Positions 7,910-14,713 of a stretch of 30,000 bases of DNA are shown one piece after another. The position numbers and the translations under genes were made by a program. The DNA is from UBA1568 sp964488025 (GTDB lineage Bacteria; Patescibacteriota; Minisyncoccia; Moranbacterales; UBA1568). Location of the stretch: positions 1 to 30,000 of the forward strand of contig CAZATJ010000010.1 in NCBI GenBank assembly GCA_964488025.1, written 5' to 3'. Within the stretch, counting starts at the first letter, position 1. Every line of letters starts with the position of its first letter. The notes under the pieces were generated by a model. The model was given only the letters and a program-made list of their open reading frames with translations, did no database searches and had not been told where the DNA came from.

Positions 7910-8638
7910 CTATGGAAGCGGGCTCTGATTGTCCCAGACGCGCTGGACGTCGGGGTGGTCGTCGAGAGCCTCCAGGAGTTTTTCGAGAGCGGGCAGGTCC
8001 TTCTCACTCGGTGTAGCGGTCTGGGTGGGGACGTAGCCCAAGGACGCGCTCTCGCAGATGAGGCTTTTGTTCCGGAAGTATTCTTCGACGGATTGGAGCT
8101 TGTCGATAGCGGTTATGGCGACGAATACTTCAGAAGTGATAGAAAAATCATCCGCGCCTGATTCGAGGGTTTCCAGCTCTAGCGTTTCGGCGGAATATTT
8201 TTCGAGCAAGAAACTGATGAGGCCGACGCGTCGGAACATGAAACTCACCGAGCCGGTTGGGACGAATTTTCCGTTGTTCTTGGTGAGGACCAGTTTTATC
8301 TCGCTCACGGTGCGGTTTTTATTGTCGGTGGCGGTCTCAATCAAGAGAGCGACCTGACCGGGGCCATAGGCCTCGTACATGAGCTCGACAATCTGATTTC
8401 CGTCTTTCAATTCCCCGGTGCCGCGTTTGATGGCCCGGTCGATATTTTCTTTGGGCATGTTCACTGTGCGAGCAGCATCGATGGCAATCTTGAGAGAATA
8501 ATTGGTATCGGGGTTACCGCCGCCAGCCGCGGCCGCGATGATGATGTTGCGGCCGTACTTGGTGAAAACAGCGGCGCGCTTAGCGTCGTTTAAGCCTTTG
8601 TGGTGTTTGATACCTGCCCAGTGAGAGTGTCCTGACAT
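7910..8638 (-). CDS. yebC: YebC/PmpR family protein (translation or transcription regulator)
   Basis: A 242-residue member of the universal bacterial YebC family, beginning MSGHSHWAGIKHHKG as almost all members do. Further family signatures are YSLKIAIDAARTVNMPKENI, a GTGEL loop, YEAYGPGQVALLIE and TDNKNRTVSEIK. Family members have been described as DNA-binding regulators and more recently as ribosome-associated factors that help translate difficult motifs; the sequence does not say which applies here. It lies directly upstream of ruvC, consistent with a yebC-ruvC operon. No clear Shine-Dalgarno precedes the ATG at 8638; the upstream DNA is low-complexity repeat. Confidence 0.95.
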   Translation of the reverse strand: MSGHSHWAGIKHHKGLNDAKRAAVFTKYGRNIIIAAAAGGGNPDTNYSLKIAIDAARTVNMPKENIDRAIKRGTGELKDGNQIVELMYEAYGPGQVALLIETATDNKNRTVSEIKLVLTKNNGKFVPTGSVSFMFRRVGLISFLLEKYSAETLELETLESGADDFSITSEVFVAITAIDKLQSVEEYFRNKSLICESASLGYVPTQTATPSEKDLPALEKLLEALDDHPDVQRVWDNQSPLP

Positions 8639-8647
8639 AGAAAAGAG

Positions 8648-8757
8648 TTAACAATCAGCAATTAACAATAAAGCAATCTACAGACAACAACTAACAATAA
8701 ACAGAAATCGGAAAAAGAGTCAATCCTTGCTCACTGATGATTATTGATTGCTACTTG
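8648..8757. repeat. Low-complexity CAAT/CAGC-rich repeat between the PH-domain gene and yebC
   Basis: The gap holds several degenerate units such as AACAATCAGCAATTAACAAT, GCAATCTACAGACAACAACT and, in the opposite sense, GATGATTATTGATTGCTACT. It runs into the 3' end of the PH-domain gene. It resembles the repeats at 6638-6669 and 26985-27060. No gene or convincing promoter is visible in it. Confidence 0.45.
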
Positions 8758-9323
8758 CCTAAGGCGGTGGCGAGGGTGTTCATATCGTCTCGCGTTGCTT
8801 CTCGAGAGAGGCGCATCACTTCGTCTTTGATGGCGAAGGGGTCGCCGACCTGGCGGAAAACGAAACGTTCCTGTTCGGCGGCGGTTTGAACATAGACGTC
8901 ACCGAAATTGAGCATGGTCGGGATGAGGCCATCGACAGAACTCGTGACGTCTTGGACGCGGGAGAAGCGCAGTTCACTAATATGGCGGGTAAAAAGGCCT
9001 TTCTGTTCAATGTTGACGATGCGCTCATTGGTGACAATCCAGACATCCAAATAATAGTCGATCCAGACGAGGAAACCGTAGAGCCAGATGAAAATAAAAA
9101 TAGTGTTTTGGGCGAATGAAAAAAGCGTTGATGCTCCGCTGACGATTTCAGGAAAAAAGAGCGGGAGGATGGAAAAGCTCCCGACAACGAAGAATGTGCA
9201 GAAAAAAACAACGATAAAATGCATGAGAATATTGAACCAGTGTCGGTGGATGACCCTGAGCACCTGTTCATTTTCGTGCTGTCCCTGAAAATGATGGTGA
9301 TTGAGCGGTGAGGGTGTCGGCAT
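8751..9323 (-). CDS. PH-domain (bPH2/YdbS-like) membrane protein
   Basis: A 190-residue protein with two membrane helices (about residues 32-55 and 68-90) followed by a bacterial pleckstrin-homology-like domain. The helix-to-domain junction DYYLDVWIVTNERIVNIEQKG is typical of bPH2/YdbS-type proteins, as are LFTRHISELRFSRVQDVTS and LNFGDVYVQTA. Family members are envelope proteins of mostly unknown function, and the sequence gives no more specific role. It sits between a small membrane protein (13 bases away) and yebC in the long minus-strand run. Start ATG at 9323; no Shine-Dalgarno. Confidence 0.8.
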   Translation of the reverse strand: MPTPSPLNHHHFQGQHENEQVLRVIHRHWFNILMHFIVVFFCTFFVVGSFSILPLFFPEIVSGASTLFSFAQNTIFIFIWLYGFLVWIDYYLDVWIVTNERIVNIEQKGLFTRHISELRFSRVQDVTSSVDGLIPTMLNFGDVYVQTAAEQERFVFRQVGDPFAIKDEVMRLSREATRDDMNTLATALGK

Positions 9324-9336
9324 AGGAGATATTTAT

Positions 9337-9633
9337 TTAGAGAGAAGAGAGAGGAAGAATGTCTTCTAAAGGAAGAGAGAAGAAGAGGACAGCGTTGGTG
9401 AAGAGGAGGATAGTAAAGACAGTGAGGAAAAAAATAGTACTGAAAACGGCCGCTTTGCGGTCAATCGAATAACGTAGGAGGTGAAAGACGATGAAGAATG
9501 CTGTTGTGACGTAGCTCAGGAAAAGAACCGTGTAGAGAAGACCAAAAATAAGGCGCATAATTTTGCTTGTGCTTATCTCATGAGCATCTTGATGAAACAT
9601 GCAGAGTACTTGGATGAGAAACCACTGATACAT
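9337..9633 (-). CDS. Small membrane protein of unknown function
   Basis: I do not recognise the family. The longest reading has 98 residues from the ATG at 9633; a start at the ATG at 9558 would give 73 residues beginning MRLIFGLLYTVLF, which places a membrane helix at the N-terminus and is at least as plausible. Two hydrophobic helices (about residues 27-50 and 61-85 of the long form) flank a short RYSIDRKAA loop. It lies between ruvB and the PH-domain gene on the same strand with short gaps, so it is probably co-transcribed. It has a SecG-like two-helix outline, but I see no conserved SecG motif and do not make that call. Confidence 0.55.
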   Translation of the reverse strand: MYQWFLIQVLCMFHQDAHEISTSKIMRLIFGLLYTVLFLSYVTTAFFIVFHLLRYSIDRKAAVFSTIFFLTVFTILLFTNAVLFFSLPLEDILPLSSL

Positions 9634-9679
9634 TTCTCATAAGATGAATCTTTTTTATTGTATCATCGCGGAAGGATGT

Positions 9680-10708
9680 CTACAATAATTTTTCTTGGTG
9701 GTTTTTTGGCATAACGAGACCAAGGTGGGCAAAGCCGGCCTCGGTGACGACGCGGCCGCGGGGCGTACGGGCGAGAAAGCCAAGTTGGATAAGGTACGGT
9801 TCGTAGACATCTTCTATAGTCTGGATTTCTTCGCCGGTGACGGCCGAGAGCGCCTGGATGCCAGCGGGACCACCTTTGAATTTATGAATAAGAGTACTCA
9901 AAATATGGCGGTCGGTCGGTTCGAGACCGAGATGGTCAATTTCGTAGAGGTCGAGGGCTTCGCGAGCGAGCGTGCCAGAAATGGTTTTGTGATTTTTGAC
10001 TTCGGCATAGTCACGGACGCGCTTTAGGATGCGGTTGGCGACGCGCGGCGTTTGGCGGCTACTCCTCGCGATTTCCCCGGCGCCAGTCTCATCGAGACCG
10101 ATACCAAGGATACCAGATGAACGCTTGACAATCTTCTCGATATTTTCCGGCGTGTAAAATTCGAGCCGATGCGTTGATCCGAAACGATTACGGAGCGGAT
10201 TGGAGAGCGAGCCGAGACGGGTAGTGGCACCAATGAGGGTAAATTTTGGTAGGTCGAGCTGGATGGTGCGGGCGGCCGGACCTTTACCGATGATAATATC
10301 GAGCTTGTAATCCTCCATGGCCGGATACAGGACTTCTTCGATCATTTTGTTCAGGCGATGGATTTCGTCGATGAAAAGTACGTCGCCATTCTCCAGGTTC
10401 GTGAGAATCGAACCGAGGTCACCAACCTTTTCAATGGCTGGTCCTGAGGTGATTTTGATTCCAACTCCCATTTCTTTGGCGATAATGTGGGCGAGAGTGG
10501 TTTTTCCGAGACCAGCAGGACCATACAAAAGAACATGATCGATATTTTCCGTACGTTTTTTGGCGGCCTGAATGAAGATATCGAGGTGGCGCTTGATTTT
10601 GTCCTGGCCGATATATTCATGAAAACTTTGGGGTCGGAGTGTGTTGTCGAGATTCTGTTCCTCAGCCGATTTTTCTGGTTTGGGCTCAGGGTGAGTCGGG
10701 TGAATCAT
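9680..10708 (-). CDS. ruvB: Holliday junction branch migration ATPase RuvB
   Basis: RuvB is the hexameric AAA+ motor that, with RuvA, drives branch migration of Holliday junctions. I chose the ATG at 10708 (342 residues, MIHPTHPEP...) because the reading frame upstream is not RuvB-like and overlaps the putative promoter. Family features are LRPQSFHEYIGQDKIK, the Walker A loop YGPAGLGKTTLAH (about 62-74), Walker B LFIDEIHRLN, the sensor GATTRLGSLSNPLRNRFG, and a winged-helix C-terminus with LGLEPTDRHIL and GGPAGIQALS. ruvA is encoded elsewhere in the window (21673) rather than beside it. It heads the long minus-strand run. Confidence 0.97.
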   Translation of the reverse strand: MIHPTHPEPKPEKSAEEQNLDNTLRPQSFHEYIGQDKIKRHLDIFIQAAKKRTENIDHVLLYGPAGLGKTTLAHIIAKEMGVGIKITSGPAIEKVGDLGSILTNLENGDVLFIDEIHRLNKMIEEVLYPAMEDYKLDIIIGKGPAARTIQLDLPKFTLIGATTRLGSLSNPLRNRFGSTHRLEFYTPENIEKIVKRSSGILGIGLDETGAGEIARSSRQTPRVANRILKRVRDYAEVKNHKTISGTLAREALDLYEIDHLGLEPTDRHILSTLIHKFKGGPAGIQALSAVTGEEIQTIEDVYEPYLIQLGFLARTPRGRVVTEAGFAHLGLVMPKNHQEKLL

Positions 10709-10757
10709 AGTAATAAAAATGCTTGAATAAGGGAAAAAACGGTTCGTAACTCCTTTT

Positions 10758-10785
10758 AGTGTAACACTTCTTGACAAAAAAACAA
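10758..10785 (-). promoter_or_regulatory. Putative promoter for the ruvB run
   Basis: On the minus strand TTGTTT (10785-10780), a 16-base spacer and TACACT (10763-10758) form a fair sigma-70-type promoter about 50 bases upstream of the ruvB ATG. It overlaps the -35 region of the plus-strand promoter at 10771-10799, so the two could compete for polymerase. Confidence 0.45.
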
Positions 10786-10799
10786 AGGCATGCTATCAT
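10771..10799 (+). promoter_or_regulatory. Near-consensus sigma-70 promoter of the candidate ncRNA
   Basis: TTGACA (10771-10776), exactly 17 bases, then TATCAT (10794-10799). A transcript would begin near 10806. No convincing plus-strand gene lies downstream before the terminator at 11011, so the promoter points to a non-coding RNA. Confidence 0.75.
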
Positions 10800-10805
10800 C
10801 AGGAG

Positions 10806-11042
10806 TCACTTTAAAAAGAAGAAAGTCTGATATTATCAGGCACTGCTTCACATGTAGACAATTGGGGATTTCTATCTTTTATCCTCAATCACGGAATTGT
10901 TGCCAAGATCCGGGTAGGGTGGTTTCGGCTGCGCTATACCTCGACACCTTTCCTTCCCTCTCGCTCCCATGTTTGAGGTCTTGTCTACAGCTGAAGCGGT
11001 AAGTATGAAAAATACCCCCATTTTTTTGGAGGGTATTTTTTT
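10806..11042 (+). ncRNA. Candidate structured non-coding RNA, family not identified (6S-like outline possible)
   Basis: This roughly 235-base region lies between ruvB and pilB. It has a strong promoter at its left end, a terminator at its right end and no credible ORF. A long-range stem closes it: ACTGCTTCA (10842-10850) pairs with TGAAGCGGT (10992-11000), then after a 2x2 internal loop TGTAGACAA (10853-10861) pairs with TTGTCTACA (10981-10989). Inside, TTGGGGAT (10862-10869) can pair with ATCCTCAA (10881-10888). CCTCAA (10883-10888) can alternatively pair with TTGAGG (10973-10978), so two folds compete. A further hairpin may form around AGGGTG/CACCTT. I see no SRP, RNase P or tmRNA signature. 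A rod-like RNA closed near its ends fits 6S RNA, but that is only a suggestion. Confidence 0.65.
11010..11042. terminator. Bidirectional terminator between the candidate ncRNA and pilB
   Basis: ATACCC-CCA pairs with TGG-A-GGGTAT (one bulged A), followed on the plus strand by seven T and on the minus strand by five T. It can end both the plus-strand RNA and the converging pilB transcript. Confidence 0.8.
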
Positions 11043-11050
11043 ATCCAAGA

Positions 11051-12823
11051 TCACTTCTTCGTTTCGGCACTCTTGGCGATAGTTTCTTGGATGCCGACAT
11101 CGGAGAGAATATCGTCATAGAGGCCTTGAAGCGTTTCTTCTTTTCCAGCGCTGGTCCAGACCTCATCCATAGTAGTGAGTCCCTCAATGACTCTCAGTAT
11201 CCCGTCTTGGGCCATAGTGAGCATACCGTCCTCAATGGCTGCTTTGCGGATTTCGTTTTCCTGGGCGCCCTCTATGATAAGGGTAGCCATCCGATCGTTA
11301 GTTGGAAAGACCTCGAAAATTCCTTTGCGCCCTCGATAACCGCTCAGGCCACATTCGGTGCAGCCTACAGGTTTGTAGAGGATTGGAATATCCTCTGGGA
11401 TTTTTATGCCGGCTTTTGGAGAGGCAAAAGAAAGAATCTTCAGGATGGCGATGACGGTCTTTTCTGCCGGAACGTAGGATGTCTTGCAGTGTGGACACAG
11501 GATACGGACCAGACGCTGGGCGATGAAGATGGTCACTCCGGTCGCGATAGAGTTGACTCTGGCCCCGAGTTCCTGCAGACGGGCGATGGAGGCTGCCGCG
11601 CTGTTGGTATGCAGGGTAGAAAAAACGAGGTGGCCGGTGAGTGCCGCGTTTAAGGCAATATCAGCCGTTTCTTCATCGCGGATTTCACCGATCAATATGA
11701 CGTCGGGATCCTGGCGTACGATAGCTCGCAGTCCCTGAGCGAAGGTGTATTCTTTGTCTTTCGAAACTTCTGTCTGAATGATGCCGGGAAGCATGTACTC
11801 GATGGGATCTTCGATAGTGATGATTTTGAGCGACTTTCCATTGACGCTGTTTAAGAGGCTGTAGAGCGTTGTCGTTTTTCCAGACCCGGTTGGTCCGGTG
11901 TTGAGAATCATTCCGAACGGCTTTTCGATTTGTTTTTTTACTTCATCATAGGCGCGTCCGCGCAGGCCGAGTTCTTCGACTGGGACAAAGGCCTCCTCTC
12001 CAGTCAGGAGGCGCATATTGATACTTTCGCCGTAGTTGCCAGGGATGATGTTGACGCGGATATCGATGTGGTGCTCTCCGAGTTCGACGGAAAAATGTCC
12101 GTCTTGAGAGCGGTTACGGATGTTGATTTTCATTTTCCCCATCATTTTGACACGCGAGATGGCGAGCTGATAAATAGGTGTCGGGAGATTGCCTATTTCC
12201 TGTAAGATACCATCGATGCGGTAGCGCAGGCGGACGCTCTCTTTGAAAGGTTCGAAGTGGATGTCGCTTGAGCGGAGTTTGTAGGCGCCGGCGAGAATGA
12301 TTTCGAGGATGCGCGAAGTGGGGATATTGGAAGCATCTCTATTGAGACGGATGAGCTCCCCGAAATCCCTTTCGAATTTTTCAAGGTCGGCTCCGGAAAA
12401 CGAAACGTGCATGAAGTCGAGATTTTCAATGAGCGGTTTCTTGTTATATTCTTGCCAGGCCTTTTCTATTGATGGCTGGGAAACGACGAAAAAATCAGCT
12501 TCCAGGTCTCGCTCTTGGGCGAAGGCTGTCAAAAATTCCCGACTCTCGGTATTTTCCGGGTCGATAATGCCGATACGGAGCTTTGGTTTTTCCTTCTGGA
12601 AGAGGACAGCGCCATAGCGCACGGCATCAGCCTTGGGAAGCAGGAATACGGTATTTGCATCGATAGGAAAGATGGCCAGATCAAGATAGCGCATCCCGAA
12701 TGCCTCCGCTTTGCGGGCAGTTTGTTCCTCAATCGATTGGGCGCGCATCTTACTGAGGACTTCTTGCGCCTTTTTTTCACTTCTCCCAAGCATGCTTGGT
12801 TCTGAGTGGACGACTTTGACCAT
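11051..12823 (-). CDS. pilB: Type IV pilus assembly / type II secretion ATPase, PilB/GspE family
   Basis: A cytoplasmic hexameric ATPase that powers extension of type IV pili or related filaments. It has 590 residues: an N-terminal MshEN-like domain (about 1-140), the N2 domain with SDIHFEPF (about 186-193) and RLRYRIDGIL, Walker A TGPTGSGKTTTL (309-320), IIIEDPIEY-like ITIEDPIEYMLPGI, the Asp box QDPDVILIGEIRDEETAD, and the His box TGHLVFSTLHTNSA. A zinc-binding CPHC...CTEC tetracysteine motif follows near 445-490. No other pilus genes are in the window; Patescibacteria often keep type IV pili. PilB is preferred over GspE only on general grounds. It converges on the candidate ncRNA. Confidence 0.9.
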   Translation of the reverse strand: MVKVVHSEPSMLGRSEKKAQEVLSKMRAQSIEEQTARKAEAFGMRYLDLAIFPIDANTVFLLPKADAVRYGAVLFQKEKPKLRIGIIDPENTESREFLTAFAQERDLEADFFVVSQPSIEKAWQEYNKKPLIENLDFMHVSFSGADLEKFERDFGELIRLNRDASNIPTSRILEIILAGAYKLRSSDIHFEPFKESVRLRYRIDGILQEIGNLPTPIYQLAISRVKMMGKMKINIRNRSQDGHFSVELGEHHIDIRVNIIPGNYGESINMRLLTGEEAFVPVEELGLRGRAYDEVKKQIEKPFGMILNTGPTGSGKTTTLYSLLNSVNGKSLKIITIEDPIEYMLPGIIQTEVSKDKEYTFAQGLRAIVRQDPDVILIGEIRDEETADIALNAALTGHLVFSTLHTNSAAASIARLQELGARVNSIATGVTIFIAQRLVRILCPHCKTSYVPAEKTVIAILKILSFASPKAGIKIPEDIPILYKPVGCTECGLSGYRGRKGIFEVFPTNDRMATLIIEGAQENEIRKAAIEDGMLTMAQDGILRVIEGLTTMDEVWTSAGKEETLQGLYDDILSDVGIQETIAKSAETKK

Positions 12824-12859
12824 AGGAATGAGTTGGCTTTAGTATTTTTTCGTGATTCT

Positions 12860-12889
12860 ATTGTAGCGCAATTCATCCTCTCAAAGCAA
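12860..12889 (-). promoter_or_regulatory. Putative promoter for pilB
   Basis: On the minus strand TTGCTT (12889-12884), 18 bases, TACAAT (12865-12860), about 37 bases upstream of the pilB ATG. It directly follows the terminator of the preceding gene, as expected if pilB is transcribed on its own. Confidence 0.55.
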
Positions 12890-12912
12890 AAAGCCCCACC
12901 GTAGGGTGCGGT
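12887..12912 (-). terminator. Terminator of the DHH-like gene
   Basis: On the minus strand CCGCACC (12911-12905) pairs with GGTGGGG (12900-12894) around a 4-base loop with one G-G mismatch, followed by CTTTTTG. It lies 30-50 bases after the stop codon of the gene at 12943-14088. Confidence 0.6.
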
Positions 12913-12942
12913 TCAAATACAAATATGAAAGAAAGGCAGAGA

Positions 12943-14088
12943 TTACTTTGCGGACAAAAATCCTCGCAATTTTTCGATGGTCAGTCGCTCAGCCTCGTCG
13001 AGACTGCTTAAGGGAAGAACGAATTCAAGCGTATCACCGTGGAGCTGGCCTTCTCCGAAACGTTCCGCGAGAAGGGTGAGGCTTTCCCCACTGGCTGCTT
13101 TGATAAGCCCGCGAATGACCGTGGCACTTTCTGGATAGAGGATCATGAAAAACCCCGCGGAAGAGTAGTTACTTCTGATTTTTTCCAAGACTCTTGGCAA
13201 GTCGGCGGCCACGGCTCGGGATTGGACCAGATCCTCGATACTCACCAAGGCCCAGATCAGTTTCAGTTCCTCGTTCCATTTTACCTGCGCCATAACGCGC
13301 CCCCACAGTTTGAGGAGGTGGAGCGGTTGGGTCTTGTAGAGGGAGCGGATAATCTTCTGCTGATCAGCTCCTCTGTCCATGAGGCGTGAAGCAATTTGGA
13401 GTGCTTTGGGAGTAGTGTTCTTTTTTTGGAAACTATCGGTGGCAGCTATGATACCGGCAAGCAGGCTCTCGTTGGTGGGGTCATCTCTTTTTCCCAGAAC
13501 GTCCTTTTCTAAGATTTCGGCGAGAATTTCGGCGTTGGAAGAAGCGGTAATATCGACGAGATTTACCTGGCCGAACAGTTCGTTATCCGAATGATTGTCG
13601 ATGTTGATGATGGGGAGTTCATAGAAGATATCGGGATTTTCCTCGTAGATTTTCCCCAAATGTTCTTTGTCGGGAGAGCCGATGATGATGGCGAGGTCGA
13701 ACTTAAACTTGGCGGGAATGAAGGAAAAATCGCGCGGATCGATAGCGCCATTTTCTGGCGTGAGATAGACGCGCAGTTCTTCGTCAGTCTTTTCGGTACG
13801 CACGTTCAGTATCTTGTTGCGCGTGGTATTGAAGGTGAGGACGAAGTCACGAGCACCGGTAATCGTCGGAAGGAGATTTTCCGGTTCGCCGATAAAGGAA
13901 AGAACCCCTTTGTCTTCGGTGATATTTTCTCCGGCCACGTGAGCCTCTTTTCCAAGATGTTTTAAGAAAAAAGCGAGGGCGAAGGCGGTGGCAACGGCAT
14001 CACGACTGGGGTAGCTCGGAAGGATAATAAGTGGAGCGGTGGTTTTTTTCAGGAGCTCTTCGAATTGCTGAGATGGGGTGAGGGACAT
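12943..14088 (-). CDS. DHH-superfamily-like protein with an altered signature motif
   Basis: A 381-residue protein from the ATG at 14088; a longer frame from a TTG at 14166 overlaps the promoter's -10 box and is rejected. The overall order resembles DHH/DHHA1 phosphoesterases of the NrnA/RecJ group: an N-terminal segment LIILPSYPSRDAVATAFAL where families have HxxPDxDAxGSA, a strand FDLAIIIGSPDKEHLGK, INIDNHSDNELFG (about 161-173) where families have DHH, then TNESLLAGIIAATDSF and a C-terminal half like DHHA1. Several metal-binding positions differ (DNH for DHH; a single Asp in motif I), so activity as a nanoRNase or pAp phosphatase is doubtful. It has its own promoter and terminator and is divergent from tsaE. 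Confidence 0.65.
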   Translation of the reverse strand: MSLTPSQQFEELLKKTTAPLIILPSYPSRDAVATAFALAFFLKHLGKEAHVAGENITEDKGVLSFIGEPENLLPTITGARDFVLTFNTTRNKILNVRTEKTDEELRVYLTPENGAIDPRDFSFIPAKFKFDLAIIIGSPDKEHLGKIYEENPDIFYELPIINIDNHSDNELFGQVNLVDITASSNAEILAEILEKDVLGKRDDPTNESLLAGIIAATDSFQKKNTTPKALQIASRLMDRGADQQKIIRSLYKTQPLHLLKLWGRVMAQVKWNEELKLIWALVSIEDLVQSRAVAADLPRVLEKIRSNYSSAGFFMILYPESATVIRGLIKAASGESLTLLAERFGEGQLHGDTLEFVLPLSSLDEAERLTIEKLRGFLSAK

Positions 14089-14165
14089 AGGGGAGGAAAT
14101 ATCAAAACCAAAATAACAAACACCAAACTCTTTCAGGTCACCGTTGGGAAAAAGACAGATAGTCA

Positions 14166-14194
14166 AAGGTAGCAGAGAAAAGACGAGCTGTCAA
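14166..14194 (-). promoter_or_regulatory. Promoter of the DHH-like gene
   Basis: On the minus strand TTGACA (14194-14189), 17 bases, TACCTT (14171-14166). Transcription would start near 14159, giving a leader of about 70 bases to the ATG at 14088. This supports the shorter reading of the gene. Confidence 0.65.
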
Positions 14195-14244
14195 ACCAAA
14201 AGCATTATTCGTCAAAATAACTGCTTTACGCTAGGATAAAGGCA

Positions 14245-14685
14245 ATGAACCATATACTCGTTACTCATTCTGCCGAGGAAACCCGAGCGTTCGGGAAGAA
14301 GTTGGCTGGGGAAATCGCCCCCGGCAGGCTTCTGTGCTTTTCAGGTGATTTGGGGGTGGGGAAGACGACCTTTGTTCAGGGGGTTCTTGAGGGGCTGGGG
14401 GCTACACGTCCCTATGTCAGCCCGACGTTTGTCATTATGAAGCAGTACGAGTTATCCGAACCGAGCGCCACCGGTATCCGCCGTGTCTATCATGCCGATG
14501 CTTACCGCGTAGAAACCAAGGATTTCCAAGAGTTAGGATTTGCCGAATGGTGTGCCGATCCTGAGGGCCTCGTCATCCTCGAATGGCCCGAGCGTATCGC
14601 GGAAATCCTTCCCGAAAAAAGAATCGACATCACTCTCCGTTCTCTTTCGGAAAACGAACGGGAAATAAAGGTAAATAGTTTATAA
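14245..14685 (+). CDS. tsaE: tRNA threonylcarbamoyladenosine biosynthesis ATPase TsaE
   Basis: TsaE is the small P-loop ATPase that works with TsaD and TsaB to make the t6A modification at position 37 of ANN-decoding tRNAs. Its 146 residues match the usual size. FSGDLGVGKTTFVQGVL (about 32-48) is the Walker A region, VSPTFVIMKQYE is the family-specific switch segment, YHADAYRV and LGFAEWC follow, and VILEWPERI is the conserved C-terminal motif. It starts at the ATG at 14245, with AAAGG a few bases before. A weak -10-like TAGGAT at 14232-14237 lies 7 bases before the ATG. polA follows 28 bases after its stop. Confidence 0.95.
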   Translation: MNHILVTHSAEETRAFGKKLAGEIAPGRLLCFSGDLGVGKTTFVQGVLEGLGATRPYVSPTFVIMKQYELSEPSATGIRRVYHADAYRVETKDFQELGFAEWCADPEGLVILEWPERIAEILPEKRIDITLRSLSENEREIKVNSL

Positions 14686-14700
14686 AGATGACGAGCGGAG

Positions 14701-14706
14701 TATACT
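14701..14706 (+). promoter_or_regulatory. Possible -10 box giving a leaderless polA transcript
   Basis: TATACT at 14701-14706 lies 7 bases before the polA ATG, so transcription would start at or next to the start codon. No good -35 box is visible. The polA start also lacks a well-spaced Shine-Dalgarno. Confidence 0.35.
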
Positions 14707-14713
14707 GAATTTT

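Noticed and set aside
10709..10777. Longer RuvB start at 10777
   Set aside because: The added 23 residues are not RuvB-like and would be encoded across the promoter region; the ATG at 10708 gives the normal N-terminus.
10790..11002. Short open frames (about 60-70 codons) on both strands of the candidate ncRNA
   Set aside because: The plus-strand frame starts between the promoter boxes, upstream of the predicted transcription start; neither has a Shine-Dalgarno or protein-like composition, and the base pairing explains the sequence better.
10806..11042. Assignment of the RNA as SRP RNA, RNase P RNA or tmRNA
   Set aside because: The SRP GGAA loop and AGCA side, the RNase P GAGGAAAGTCC core and the tRNA-like end of tmRNA are all absent.
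14089..14166. Longer start (TTG at 14166) for the DHH-like gene
   Set aside because: The codon overlaps the -10 box of a TTGACA-17-TACCTT promoter, so it would not be transcribed.
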